Below, piece after piece: positions 8,581 through 17,548 of a DNA stretch of 34,556 bases (position 1 is its first letter; every line of letters begins with the position of its first letter). The notes below the pieces were generated by a model, which ran no database searches, was not told the origin of the DNA, and saw only the letters and a program-made list of their open reading frames with translations. The translations under genes and the position numbers were made by a program. Source of the DNA: Saprospiraceae bacterium (GTDB lineage: Bacteria; Bacteroidota; Bacteroidia; Chitinophagales; Saprospiraceae); contig JAHDFB010000016.1 of the NCBI GenBank assembly GCA_020628475.1, forward strand, positions 23,554 through 58,109, written 5' to 3'.

Positions 8581-10398
8581 CTAAGAAGGATTTTCTTCTT
8601 GTTCTTGAAAATATTGATAGACTTTTTCTCCATAATTGGTTCCAATAAGACTAACAATAGACTCTTTGGTTGCTACTTTTATTTTCGATACGGAACCAAA
8701 ATGAATCAATAGGCGCTGTGCAGTCTTCTGTCCGATCCCTTTTATGTTGGTTAATTCGGTTCCCAAGGCATTTTTAGAACGCTGATCTCGATGAAAAGTT
8801 ATCGCGAATCGATGCGCCTCGTTCCGCGCATGCTGAATTACCTTCAAGGTTTCACTCTTTTTATTGATATATAATGGAATCGGATCATCTGGAAAAAAGA
8901 TTTCTTCAAGTCGTTTAGCGATTCCAATCATTTGAATTTTTTGTTCCAATCCCAAATCTTTCAAAATCTCATACGCTGCACTCAACTGCCCCTTTCCTCC
9001 ATCAATAATGACCAGTTGCGGTAAATCTTGTTTTTCTTCTTTCAGGCGCTTATATCTTCTATAAACCACCTCTTTCATCGAAGCAAAGTCATCAGGTCCC
9101 ACGACAGTTTTGATATTGAATTTTCGATAATCTTTTTTCGAAGGTTTGGCATTTTTAAAGACCACACAACTCGATACTGGATTGGTCCCTTGAATATTCG
9201 AATTATCAAAACACTCAATGTGAAAAGGTACGACATCCATCATCAAATCTTCTTGCATTGTTTTCAAGATTCGTTCGCTACTCGTTACCTTTTTAGCCCG
9301 ATTCATCGCATCCTTGCGAAGTTGCATTTGATAGTATTTCACATTTTTCAGTGACAAATCCAGTAGCTTCTTTTTATCTCCTATTTTAGGAACAATAAAG
9401 CGAACATCTTCCTTCAACCAACCCAAGTCAAAGGGTACCAAGATCTCTCTAGAAAAACTATTGAATTTCTCTCGAAGCTTGTCAATTGCAAAAATCAATA
9501 GATCCTCTTTTTCTTCGTCCAAGTTCTTGGTTAATTCAACGGTATCTGTATTGATAATGGCTCCATTGACCACTTTTAGATAGTTGACAAAGGCCATCTT
9601 TTCTTCGTCAACAATAGTAAAGACATCTAAATCGCGTATACTCGTACTGACCACTGTAGATTTAGCTTGATAATCCTCGAATGCATCTAGCTTGAGTTTC
9701 AATTGCTGCGCTTTTTCAAACTGCATGGCTTCAGCATATTCTGCCATTTCAGCCTTGATATACTGCTTCACTGGTCCGAACTGACCGTTGAGTATATTTT
9801 TGATTTGTTCGATCTTTCGATTATATGCTTCTTCCGATTCTAAGCCTACACATGGACCAGCACAATTTTTAATGTGGTACTCCAAACAAACCTTAAATTT
9901 TCCCGCTTCGATATTTTCTTTACTCAAGGGCAATTTGCATGTTCGAAGTTGAAACAGTTTCTTGATAAGATCCAATATAATATTAACCCGATATTTCGAT
10001 GTATACGGTCCGAAGTAAGTCGATCCATCTCGAATCACTTTTCTGGTAAAAAACACCCGAGGAAACGCCTCTTTCTTAATGCAGATATAGGTGTAATTTT
10101 TACCATCTTTCAACATGACATTATACCTCGGTTGGAACTTCTTGATCAAGGTGTTTTCCAATAACAAAGCATCCTGTTCTGTTTCCACTATCGTAAATTC
10201 GATACGACTAGCATGTCGTACCATCGTACGTGTTTTAAACGCAGCATGTTTCTTATTACCAAAGTAAGAACTGATTCTGTTTTTAAGGTTTTTAGCTTTC
10301 CCTACATATAAAATCACATCTTCTTCATCGATAAATCGATAAACTCCAGGATCCTTGGGTAAGGTATGTACTATTTCTTTATAATCTTTATCCGTCAA
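8581..10398 (-). CDS. uvrC: Excinuclease ABC subunit C
   Basis: A 605-aa UvrC, the nuclease that makes both incisions in nucleotide-excision repair. Domains: GIY-YIG nuclease (about 12-95, with GVYRF and LYVGKAKNLKNRI); four cysteines in CKL…KVCLEYHIKNCAGPC (about 153-182), matching the cysteines reported to bind an Fe-S cluster in UvrC; a UVR motif (about 200-240) that binds UvrB; an RNase H-like nuclease domain (about 385-500, with ECFDNSNIQG and IIDGGKGQ); and tandem helix-hairpin-helix (about 550-600). The only available start in this frame is TTG at 10398, 6 nt after the mgsA stop; a stop codon lies three codons further upstream. It forms an operon with mgsA. Confidence 0.97.
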   Translation of the reverse strand: MTDKDYKEIVHTLPKDPGVYRFIDEEDVILYVGKAKNLKNRISSYFGNKKHAAFKTRTMVRHASRIEFTIVETEQDALLLENTLIKKFQPRYNVMLKDGKNYTYICIKKEAFPRVFFTRKVIRDGSTYFGPYTSKYRVNIILDLIKKLFQLRTCKLPLSKENIEAGKFKVCLEYHIKNCAGPCVGLESEEAYNRKIEQIKNILNGQFGPVKQYIKAEMAEYAEAMQFEKAQQLKLKLDAFEDYQAKSTVVSTSIRDLDVFTIVDEEKMAFVNYLKVVNGAIINTDTVELTKNLDEEKEDLLIFAIDKLREKFNSFSREILVPFDLGWLKEDVRFIVPKIGDKKKLLDLSLKNVKYYQMQLRKDAMNRAKKVTSSERILKTMQEDLMMDVVPFHIECFDNSNIQGTNPVSSCVVFKNAKPSKKDYRKFNIKTVVGPDDFASMKEVVYRRYKRLKEEKQDLPQLVIIDGGKGQLSAAYEILKDLGLEQKIQMIGIAKRLEEIFFPDDPIPLYINKKSETLKVIQHARNEAHRFAITFHRDQRSKNALGTELTNIKGIGQKTAQRLLIHFGSVSKIKVATKESIVSLIGTNYGEKVYQYFQEQEENPS

Positions 10399-10404
10399 AT
10401 GGAA

Positions 10405-10773
10405 TTAATTTTGAACCATTCCTAAAATCATCAATTTAGCACTGGCCATATTAGTTGCCAAAGGAACATTATGCACGTCGCATTGCCGCATCAACATTTG
10501 TACATCGGGTTCATGCGGATGTTTATCCAGTGGATCTCGAAAGAAAAACACCATGTCCATCTCCTTGGTAGCCACCTTTGCCGCTATTTGAGCATCACCA
10601 CCTAACGGGCCTGATAAAAACTTGGTTACTTGAAACCCAGCCTCTTCGATATGTGACCCCGTTGTTCCAGTAGCAAACAAATGTGCATTCTTCAAGTACT
10701 TTTGATTTTGAAGAATAAAATTGATTAACTCAGCTTTCTTCCCATCATGGGCAATTAAAGCAATACTTTTCAT
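10405..10773 (-). CDS. mgsA: Methylglyoxal synthase
   Basis: A 122-aa enzyme that converts dihydroxyacetone phosphate to methylglyoxal and phosphate, the glycolytic bypass. Visible are the N-terminal [10 protein letters not shown], the phosphate-binding [11 protein letters not shown] (about 36-46), [12 protein letters not shown] (about 54-65) with the catalytic-region Asp, and [15 protein letters not shown] (about 76-90). Length matches the shorter bacterial forms. It lies directly upstream of uvrC in the same orientation, 6 nt apart. Confidence 0.95.
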   Translation of the reverse strand: MKSIALIAHDGKKAELINFILQNQKYLKNAHLFATGTTGSHIEEAGFQVTKFLSGPLGGDAQIAAKVATKEMDMVFFFRDPLDKHPHEPDVQMLMRQCDVHNVPLATNMASAKLMILGMVQN

Positions 10774-10921
10774 ATTTATAATTTGTGATTTGCGATTAGC
10801 GTCAAAATTAATAATATGTCTGTTAATTACACGTTAAAACCAACACAGGCAATAATTTGTTTAGTATTTTTAGATTAGATAAGTAGGATATATTCTCCTA
10901 GTTAAACCAATGCCATAAAGT

Positions 10922-11413
10922 ATGCGAAATACTTGTATCATCATAGCAGTCTTTTTAGTGAGTAGCTTTTTCTATGGGGCTTACGCCCAAAGCTTTCCGC
11001 AGAAAGAGATGTTGCGAAAGATCAATGAATTGAGAGCAACCGGATGCAATTGCAATGGAGATTTTATGCGACCGGTTCAACCCTTAAAATGGAGCCCTAC
11101 TCTAATGACTTCCGCATTACATCATGCAGAAGATATGTTGCGTAAAAATTATTTCTCGCATTATTCTCCCAATGGGAGCGATATAGGTGATCGATTGGAC
11201 AGAGTCGGATATAAATGGTCCTATTGTGGCGAAAATCTAGGTGTTGGTCAACGCAACTTTGATGAAGTTTTTCAGGATTGGATTGAAAGCAAAAGCCATT
11301 GTAAAATGTTGATGAATCCAGAAGTAGAAGAAGTCGCTGTGGCTTCTGCAGGCAAATACTGGGTCCAGCATTTTGGAAAACGTTTTGATGAATCCATTCT
11401 AGGGACCAACTAA
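10922..11413 (+). CDS. Secreted CAP/SCP-domain protein
   Basis: A 163-aa secreted protein with a signal peptide (cleavage after AYA, about residue 22). The CAP domain (cysteine-rich secretory/antigen 5/PR-1 fold) fills the rest. Conserved motifs are LKWSPTLMTSALHHAEDM, YFSHYSPNG, CGENLGVG and an HFGK tail. Histidines at ALHHAEDM and FSHYSP and the Glu of GENL correspond to the CAP cavity residues. Bacterial CAP proteins have no settled activity. A CNCNG segment near residue 42 adds cysteines that could form a disulphide. The gene is single, with the TonB gene starting 113 nt later. Confidence 0.85.
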   Translation: MRNTCIIIAVFLVSSFFYGAYAQSFPQKEMLRKINELRATGCNCNGDFMRPVQPLKWSPTLMTSALHHAEDMLRKNYFSHYSPNGSDIGDRLDRVGYKWSYCGENLGVGQRNFDEVFQDWIESKSHCKMLMNPEVEEVAVASAGKYWVQHFGKRFDESILGTN

Positions 11414-11461
11414 ATCCATACACCAAAAATAATAAATCTAGCATCTTACATGGTATAGTCA

Positions 11462-11510
11462 ATGATCGATCATGACATCCATTCATTCACCCATTGGAAA
11501 TTGTCCAATG
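11462..11510. repeat. Palindrome and hairpin between the CAP and tonB genes
   Basis: A perfect 12-nt palindrome (ATGATCGATCAT, 11462-11473) is followed by a 7-bp hairpin with a 5-nt loop (CATTGGA / TCCAATG, 11492-11510), ending 16 nt before the tonB start codon. No T-tract follows, so this is not a convincing terminator. It may be an operator or a structured tonB leader. Confidence 0.4.
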
Positions 11511-11526
11511 AATAATATAAGATGTT

Positions 11527-12291
11527 ATGAAAAAGTACAACGCACGCTCTAAATGGTCCAAAATACGATCCATTAATTTCAAAATTGGTCTAAGTATTGC
11601 TCTCCTATTTGTTCTATTTGCTTTCCAAATAGACGTTCCTGATACTCCACGCACCATTCCTCAAGAAATCGTCTTCGATGATTATGCCTTAGAGAATGCC
11701 GCACCGAACCATATTCCTAAAAAATATATTCCTCCGGTTAAACCCAAAATACAGGAACATAAAAAGGAAATCTTGGATCTTTTCAACATTGAAACGGTAG
11801 AAGAAGAAATCGAAAACGACGATACCTTATTCGAAAGTTCGGACGAAGAAGACATCATAGATTTCACCGCTGTAAATACGAATAAGGAAGAAGATGTAGC
11901 GACTAAAATTGCACCTGTGCTAGAAGATGATACCGATGAAATATTAATCGCAGCTCCTCAGATGCCACGTTTTGGTGATTGTAATGGATATTTAACGGAA
12001 ATCGAACATGCCAAATGTTCCGAAAAGCAGTTATTGGAATATATCTATGACAAGGTCAATTATCCAGTTCAAGCTCGAGAAATAGGCTTAGAAGGAATGG
12101 TGGTCGCTCAATTCGTCATCAATAAAAAAGGTAAAGTCACCGATATCAAAATTCTACGCGATATAGGAGGTGGAACAAAAGAAGAAGTACTTCGATTAAT
12201 CGAAAATATGCCGGATTGGACACCTGGAAAACAAAATTACCGACCCGTTAACGTACGCATTACTCTACCTGTAAGATTTCGTTTACAATAA
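11527..12291 (+). CDS. TonB energy transducer
   Basis: A 254-aa protein with a basic N-terminus, one transmembrane helix (about 20-38), a long acidic, proline-containing periplasmic linker (about 40-150) and a C-terminal TonB domain (about 165-254). That domain shows the Bacteroidota signature ending YPVQAREIGLEGMVVAQFVI and the DWTPGKQNYRPVNVRITLPV tail. It would couple the ExbB/ExbD proton motor to TonB-dependent receptors. No exbB/exbD or receptor lies nearby, so it is an orphan transducer here. The linker is unusually rich in Glu and Asp rather than the usual Pro/Lys. Confidence 0.92.
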   Translation: MKKYNARSKWSKIRSINFKIGLSIALLFVLFAFQIDVPDTPRTIPQEIVFDDYALENAAPNHIPKKYIPPVKPKIQEHKKEILDLFNIETVEEEIENDDTLFESSDEEDIIDFTAVNTNKEEDVATKIAPVLEDDTDEILIAAPQMPRFGDCNGYLTEIEHAKCSEKQLLEYIYDKVNYPVQAREIGLEGMVVAQFVINKKGKVTDIKILRDIGGGTKEEVLRLIENMPDWTPGKQNYRPVNVRITLPVRFRLQ

Positions 12292-12317
12292 GGCAATTAA
12301 TAGTTTCGAAGTAGGAT

Positions 12318-12347
12318 ATACCTGAGTCTTAATTAAGGCTCAGGTAT
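12318..12347. terminator. Bidirectional terminator-like hairpin between tonB and the T9SS gene
   Basis: A 30-nt near-perfect palindrome. ATACCTGAG and CTCAGGTAT flank CTTAATTAAG, with one T·G pair. It lies between two convergent genes (stops at 12291 and 12353). The T-tract is poor on both strands, so termination is inferred from position and stem strength. Confidence 0.6.
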
Positions 12348-12352
12348 TATTG

Positions 12353-13894
12353 CTAAAATATAACTAATTGTTTTGTAACGAATCGTTCATCCGATTCAAT
12401 GACCATAAAATAAATACCTGGATCCAAGTTCAAATTCACGATATGCAGCTCTTGACCACTCCCATCCTGCATTAATAGTTGTTGTCCATAATTATTATAG
12501 ATAGTCAAGCCGTCGATATTTCCCTTTCTATTGAATACCTCAAACGTTCCACTTGACGGATTTGGACTTACGCTAATAGATGCTTCTAGTTGTTCACTGA
12601 ACACACTACTACCTGGGTCCAAGCATCCTTTCTTTTCTTTTAATGGGTCAAAATCAATAGTAATTGGATTTTCTATATTTTCACTGACCACGGTGTCAGA
12701 CTGCAAACTTCTATTCTCATCAAAATAATCGGTAATTTCAAGATTTGAATACCCTCCCCAAAAACAATCTTCGTTAATTGAGATCCCAAATAATTCTAAG
12801 TCAATTCCCTTGTGTATTCCGATAGATTGCACATCTGAAAATGACAGTACAGGAAATCTTCCCACTTTACTATATAAATAGTAAATCTCAGTACTATCCT
12901 GGTAATTAGTCTCTATTATATCTAAGTAGCTATCATAAACATTAAATTCAAAACTTAAATAATTTAATTCGAACAATTGAATCCCACTGGTAAAATACAC
13001 CATAGAATCATTGATCATAATGAATTCCAAAGAACTATATTCATTGGCAGAATATTCTATATAGGATGTAAAAACTTTCGACAGACTATCGATGGGATCG
13101 ATTACATTCAATGCGAACGAACTGCGGTAGTTTCCAAATGAGAGTGTAAACACTTTTTCTCCATAAACTTGCAATGCTTCAGGATTTGCTACTCCTCCTT
13201 CAGTTAAAGACTTACTGTACACGATATTTCCAAATAAATCAATTTTTAGTAATATATCTTTTGATTCTTGATTTTTAAATTCTTCGGCATACACTAAAAG
13301 GGTCGAATCAGTATCCATTTGTATATTAGAAAATATTAAATCCTGATTCGATAAACTATATTTTCGAGACCACAAAACACTATCCTGTTCATTGATTTTA
13401 AATAATATAGATTGCTCAAGATCTGAACAAATTATATAATGATTCAAACCATCAAATATCATGTCACGAAACAAATAATTTCCATCAAATCTCAATGGCT
13501 TCATTGAATTGATCGAGCCGTTTGTATGAACATTTATCAATAACAATGCAATAGAGTCCGAATTCCCAATAGCCGTTTCTGTTCCCAACAAATATAGACT
13601 ATCCGTTGAAGTTGGATTGAATTCTGCATAGCGTTGAGTTTTATTCCACAGTGTAGGTAAGGCATTATTAATTCCAATATTCCATGATGTAAAAAGGTCT
13701 TCTTGAATGCCAGAAATTACGGAGCTATGCTGCCCCCAAAAATACGCCAAAGGTGTATTACCTTCTACAATAATAGAATGCGCATCGTACAAATATTGAT
13801 CTGGATCCTCGTAAATATGGTTCTCTAGATTTTGTGAATATACCTTAAGGCTCGATAGAAAGCATAGTGCAAACAGGAAGAATAAATTTTTCAT
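12353..13894 (-). CDS. Type IX-secreted protein with C-terminal sorting tail
   Basis: A 513-aa exported protein. It has a signal peptide (about 1-20, ending VYSQ), a body of about 400 residues with no domain I recognise, and a C-terminal Por-secretion tail (about 437-513). The tail shows SVSPNPSSGTFEV, a GLTIYNNYGQQLL strand and a final PGIYFMVIESDERFVTKQLVIF-type end, as in T9SS type A CTDs. The body is rich in Asp, Ser, Tyr and Ile with repeated β-like segments (for example SILFKINEQDSVLWSRKYSL), which suggests a β-propeller-like fold (inference). It would be translocated by type IX secretion to the surface or medium. No T9SS machinery gene is in the window. Confidence 0.85.
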   Translation of the reverse strand: MKNLFFLFALCFLSSLKVYSQNLENHIYEDPDQYLYDAHSIIVEGNTPLAYFWGQHSSVISGIQEDLFTSWNIGINNALPTLWNKTQRYAEFNPTSTDSLYLLGTETAIGNSDSIALLLINVHTNGSINSMKPLRFDGNYLFRDMIFDGLNHYIICSDLEQSILFKINEQDSVLWSRKYSLSNQDLIFSNIQMDTDSTLLVYAEEFKNQESKDILLKIDLFGNIVYSKSLTEGGVANPEALQVYGEKVFTLSFGNYRSSFALNVIDPIDSLSKVFTSYIEYSANEYSSLEFIMINDSMVYFTSGIQLFELNYLSFEFNVYDSYLDIIETNYQDSTEIYYLYSKVGRFPVLSFSDVQSIGIHKGIDLELFGISINEDCFWGGYSNLEITDYFDENRSLQSDTVVSENIENPITIDFDPLKEKKGCLDPGSSVFSEQLEASISVSPNPSSGTFEVFNRKGNIDGLTIYNNYGQQLLMQDGSGQELHIVNLNLDPGIYFMVIESDERFVTKQLVIF

Positions 13895-14052
13895 CAGTAT
13901 AAGTTTTGTTCTTCATACAAAATAAAAATAATCCCTCTTATCACTTTACTCATATACGACAATACAGCCTTTAATATGATTGTATTCTACCCTAAAACAA
14001 GATTTCAGGAAGATTAGGTATCTTGATTTCAAAGAATCACTAAAATTCTGGC

Positions 14053-14060
14053 CAAAGGTA
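14053..14060 (-). promoter_or_regulatory. Possible -7 box for the T9SS cargo gene
   Basis: On the minus strand TACCTTTG matches the Bacteroidota -7 consensus TAnnTTTG. It lies about 160 nt upstream of the T9SS cargo start in the gap after polA. No clear -33 TTG is present at the expected distance, so this is tentative. The rest of the 182-nt gap (13895-14076) shows nothing else. Confidence 0.35.
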
Positions 14061-14076
14061 ATATGACCATCATGAT

Positions 14077-16878
14077 CTAATGCGCCTCCAACCAAGTTTG
14101 CCCCACATCCATTCCAATTTTAATCGGAACCTTCAATCCAGGAAGTGCATTTTTCATATGATTTTCGACCAATTCCTTGATTTCTTCTAGTTCTGGCTTA
14201 TATACATCAAACACCAATTCATCGTGCACCTGCATGATCATTTTCGAACGGTAATTTGCTTCCTTCATCGCCTTATGGATGGTAATCATCGCCATTTTAA
14301 TCATATCTGCAGCTGTTCCTTGAATTGGAGTATTAATGGCCATACGCTCCGCATTTCCTCGAGCCAAACTGCTTTTACCATTGATATCACGCAAGGTTCT
14401 TTTTCGGCCCATCAATGTCTGAACATAGCCCTTTTCACGAGCAGAATCAACGGTCTGACGCATATAGTTATTCAAGCCTGGAAACTGCTTAAAATATTGT
14501 TCGATCAATTTACTCGCTTCCCCACGTTTGATGCCTAATTGTCTCGACAAATTGGTAGCTCCTGCCCCATAAGTAATCGAGAAATTCACCGTCTTTGCAT
14601 TTCGACGTTGCTCGGCAGTGACCTCCTCAAACGGTACATCGTAGACCTTCGCGGCAGTCGCACGGTGAAAATCTTGTCCTTTGATAAACGCCTCCAACAT
14701 GCCTTCATCATTACTGATATCCGCAATCAGACGTAATTCAATTTGTGAGTAATCCGCTGCCAACAAAATATGATCTTCATCTCTAGGAATAAAAGCATTT
14801 CGAATTTTTCTACCAGCCTCATCCTTAATCGGAATGTTCTGCAAGTTTGGATTTTCCGAAGACAAGCGTCCAGTCGCAGCTCTGGCTTGATTAAAACTAC
14901 TATGTACTCTGCCTGTTTTGGAATTAATCAACTGAGGTAAGGCATCTACATAGGTTGATTTCAGTTTACTGTATTTTCTAAAACTCAGGATATCATCTAC
15001 AATAGCATGCTCTATAGCCAACTCATTTAACTTTTCGACATCCGTTGAATATTGGCCTGATGCCGTTTTACGCCAACGATAAGGAATCTTCAGGCGATCA
15101 AAGAGTATTTCACCGACCTGCTTAGGTGATCCGATATTAAATTCTCCGCCTGCCTGTTTATAGATTTTCTTCTCTATATCCACTATCATAGCCGCTAAAT
15201 CTTTGGAATATTCCTTCAGAAAATCGCCACTGATACGTACGCCTTCAAATTCCATGGCCGCTAAGACCTCGATCAATGGCTCTTCGACATTTGTATATAG
15301 ATCCATCAATTCCTGCTCTTTCAATTTCGGAAATAATACATTCTTTACTTGCAAGGTAATATCTGCATCTTCTCCTGCATATTCTTGTACTTTTTCCATC
15401 GGAACGTCTCGCATGGATAATTGCTTTTTACCACTTCCGATTAAGTCTGTGATAGGCACCATTTTATAACCCAGATAACTTTCTGATAGATAATCCAACT
15501 TATGTCGTTTATCCGGTTCTAATAAATAGTGAGCAATCATCGTGTCGTAATAAAAACCTTGAACGTCCACGCCGTACCATTTCATCATTAAAATATCGTA
15601 CTTAATATTCTGTCCGATCATAATGATCTCAGGATTTTCCAATACTGGCTTAAATTCATCCACGATCTGTTGGGTAATATCTTGATCCTCCGGTGTTGGA
15701 ATATAATAAGCCTCTTTCTCTGACATGGAAAACACCAATCCGACCAATTCTGCTTCATGAGGATTAATACCTGTTGTTTCCGTATCAAAACTAATCATCT
15801 TGGCTGCGGACAATTTTTCTACTAAGGCTGCACGTTCTTTTGCTTCCTGGATGACCGTATATTGATGTTCTACATTATTAATGTTTTTATCGACGATTTG
15901 GTACTGGTTACTCGACGGAGCCGCATCCGATTTTTTATTCGAACTAGCACTTTTCTGACTGGCGCCTTCTGGCTTGCCAAAAAGACTACCTTGAACAGCT
16001 TCTCCTTGTCCCAATATGGAATGTGCCAACGATCTAAATTCTAGCTCCTTAAAAATCTTGGTCATTTCCTCTCGGTTCATTTCCGAAATAATAAATTTAT
16101 CCGCATCGAACTTAATTGGGACATCAATCTTAATGGTGGCTAACCATTTAGATAATCTTGCCTGATCAGCAAAATTCTCCAAATTTTCTTTTTGCTTTCC
16201 CTTTAATTGATCGGTAGAATCCAATATTTCTTCTACACTTCCAAACTGTTTTAAAAGCTTCGAAGCCGTCTTGGCTCCAATTCCAGGAACGCCTGGAATA
16301 TTATCGACGGAGTCCCCTTGTAAACCAAGAACATCAATCACTTGCTCGACACGTTGGATATCAAATTTTTCCAAAATCTCTGGAATTCCTAATATTTCTA
16401 CGCCATTACCTTGTCGAGAAGGTTTATACATGAATATATTTTCTGAAACGAGTTGGCCATAATCCTTATCCGGTGTTACCATATACACTTGAAACCCTTC
16501 TTTCTCAGCTTGCTTCGCCAAAGTTCCAATGATATCATCCGCTTCATATTCCTCCATTTCTAAAATAGGAATATCAAAAGCCCGGACAATATCTTTTATA
16601 TAAGGTAAGGCCACTTTAATATCATCGGGCTGTTCTTCTCGATTCGCTTTGTAAGGTTCATACTCCTTATGACGAAAAGTAGGCCCCTTCATATCAAAAG
16701 AGACCGCGATATGCGTTGGACTCTGATTTTTCATAAGATCCCACATCGTCCGAACAAATCCTGTAATAGCCGAAGTATTAATCCCTTTAGAGTTAATCAA
16801 AGGTCTATTAATAAAAGCAAAATGAGCTCTATAAACTAAAGCATGTCCATCTAGTAGAAATAATTTTTTCTCAGCCAT
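14077..16878 (-). CDS. polA: DNA polymerase I
   Basis: A 933-aa family A polymerase with all three activities. The N-terminal 5' nuclease (about 1-290) has LLDGHALVYRAHFAF, EADDIIGTLA and the helix-hairpin-helix GVPGIGAKTASKLL. The 3'-5' exonuclease (about 340-530) keeps the DxE pair in ISFDTETTG, so proofreading appears intact. The polymerase domain (about 560-933) has motif A LLAADYSQIELRL, motif B RRNAKTVNFSITYGAG and motif C MQVHDELVFDV. It processes Okazaki fragments and fills repair gaps. A TATCTTTCGC sequence upstream on the minus strand (near 16930) resembles the -7 box. Length is normal for Bacteroidota. Confidence 0.98.
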   Translation of the reverse strand: MAEKKLFLLDGHALVYRAHFAFINRPLINSKGINTSAITGFVRTMWDLMKNQSPTHIAVSFDMKGPTFRHKEYEPYKANREEQPDDIKVALPYIKDIVRAFDIPILEMEEYEADDIIGTLAKQAEKEGFQVYMVTPDKDYGQLVSENIFMYKPSRQGNGVEILGIPEILEKFDIQRVEQVIDVLGLQGDSVDNIPGVPGIGAKTASKLLKQFGSVEEILDSTDQLKGKQKENLENFADQARLSKWLATIKIDVPIKFDADKFIISEMNREEMTKIFKELEFRSLAHSILGQGEAVQGSLFGKPEGASQKSASSNKKSDAAPSSNQYQIVDKNINNVEHQYTVIQEAKERAALVEKLSAAKMISFDTETTGINPHEAELVGLVFSMSEKEAYYIPTPEDQDITQQIVDEFKPVLENPEIIMIGQNIKYDILMMKWYGVDVQGFYYDTMIAHYLLEPDKRHKLDYLSESYLGYKMVPITDLIGSGKKQLSMRDVPMEKVQEYAGEDADITLQVKNVLFPKLKEQELMDLYTNVEEPLIEVLAAMEFEGVRISGDFLKEYSKDLAAMIVDIEKKIYKQAGGEFNIGSPKQVGEILFDRLKIPYRWRKTASGQYSTDVEKLNELAIEHAIVDDILSFRKYSKLKSTYVDALPQLINSKTGRVHSSFNQARAATGRLSSENPNLQNIPIKDEAGRKIRNAFIPRDEDHILLAADYSQIELRLIADISNDEGMLEAFIKGQDFHRATAAKVYDVPFEEVTAEQRRNAKTVNFSITYGAGATNLSRQLGIKRGEASKLIEQYFKQFPGLNNYMRQTVDSAREKGYVQTLMGRKRTLRDINGKSSLARGNAERMAINTPIQGTAADMIKMAMITIHKAMKEANYRSKMIMQVHDELVFDVYKPELEEIKELVENHMKNALPGLKVPIKIGMDVGQTWLEAH

Positions 16879-17238
16879 AGAAATATTCTTTATCGAAGCG
16901 ATTTGAAAGTAAAATTTTGGAAGCGAAAGATAGGAATAGATTTGACTTTAAGCATTCCAAATGGAATAAAAAAAGAGAAAGATCGCAAAAACTGGAACGT
17001 ATTAAAAAAATTGATTACACGTGAAAAATAAAAATCAATTAATAATTTTTTATAATCTGTTTATAATTCACATATACTCACTACTGCTTTTTAGCTCTTA
17101 ATAAATTACAATAATATTATATACAACTATTTGATAATATAAAATCTAAAGCTTCTGGGTAGATGTTGATTTTTTGTGTACAAATGGCATCAATCTTGGC
17201 ATATAGATGCATAGACGAAAAACATTACTCATTTAAAA

Positions 17239-17288
17239 TGCTGGGTGATGAAATAGCCTTCGGTCGGTTTTATATACATCATCCAGCA
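17239..17288 (+). ncRNA. Strong 12-bp hairpin, candidate structured RNA
   Basis: TGCTGGGTGATG (17239-17250) pairs with CATCATCCAGCA (17277-17288) over 12 bp with a single G·U. The 26-nt loop can itself fold (ATAGCC with GGTTTTAT, two-base bulge). It is followed by only a weak T stretch, so it is probably not a terminator. No known RNA family is recognised. A 17-codon ATG reading frame (17238-17291) coincides with it and is probably fortuitous. Confidence 0.35.
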
Positions 17289-17318
17289 TAATTTTATTGA
17301 AGACGAAATTTAGAGAGT

Positions 17319-17435
17319 GTGAGAAAAGAATTGAAAGAATCAAAACGACGGATTAAAAAGGATCCCAGGATCTGGACTTTAATCGTTCTTCTTGGAAGCC
17401 TGAGTACCAAAATTCTTATGAGCTTTCCAGTATGA
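17319..17435 (+). CDS. Candidate small membrane protein (38 aa)
   Basis: A GTG-initiated frame of 38 codons below normal gene-finding length. The product has a strongly basic N-terminus (RKELKESKRRIKKDPR) followed by one hydrophobic segment of about 19 residues (IWTLIVLLGSLSTKILMSF). That is the layout of a single-pass small membrane protein with a cytoplasmic N-terminus. A plus-strand terminator lies 63 nt downstream, and no other plus-strand gene could use it. There is no clear Shine-Dalgarno sequence or promoter. The pattern vaguely resembles the start of FtsW/RodA-type proteins, so a gene remnant is an alternative. Confidence 0.35.
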   Translation: MRKELKESKRRIKKDPRIWTLIVLLGSLSTKILMSFPV

Positions 17436-17498
17436 ACAAAGTGTATTCCCACTATAAAGGAATAAAGATGATCATTTGAAATACAAACAGTGATGACA

Positions 17499-17534
17499 AA
17501 TAGCCCAATTCGCCTGAATTAGGGCTATTTTTTT
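17499..17534 (+). terminator. Intrinsic terminator, plus-strand orientation
   Basis: AATAGCCC (17499-17506) pairs with GGGCTATT (17522-17529). Inside, AATTC pairs with GAATT around a GCCT loop, and seven T follow on the plus strand (17528-17534). Read on the minus strand it could also serve DUF1059, but only three T follow there. The plus orientation fits better and implies a transcript from the gap to its left. Confidence 0.75.
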
Positions 17535-17548
17535 ACGCTTGGTGTAAA

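Larger units (their letters stand above)
16879..17548. other. 670-nt AT-rich intergenic region
   Basis: The gap between the divergent polA upstream side and the end of the DUF1059 gene has no long ORF. The left part (about 16960-17150) is extremely AT-rich and shows nothing I can name beyond the polA promoter area. The right part contains a strong hairpin (17239-17288), a 38-codon ORF with a hydrophobic segment (17319-17435) and an intrinsic terminator best oriented for the plus strand (17499-17534). Together these suggest an unannotated plus-strand transcript. Confidence 0.5.

Noticed and set aside
9028-10164. Open frames of 96-108 codons on the plus strand within uvrC
   Set aside because: They lie antisense to a fully conserved uvrC and show no motif, signal or spacing typical of genes.
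11097-11486. Antisense 129-codon frame over the CAP gene
   Set aside because: It covers a gene with clear CAP motifs and shows no recognisable protein features of its own.
17319-17435. Small ORF as a remnant of ftsW/rodA
   Set aside because: The resemblance is limited to a basic-then-hydrophobic N-terminus and the following frames do not continue the similarity, so it is left as an unassigned candidate.
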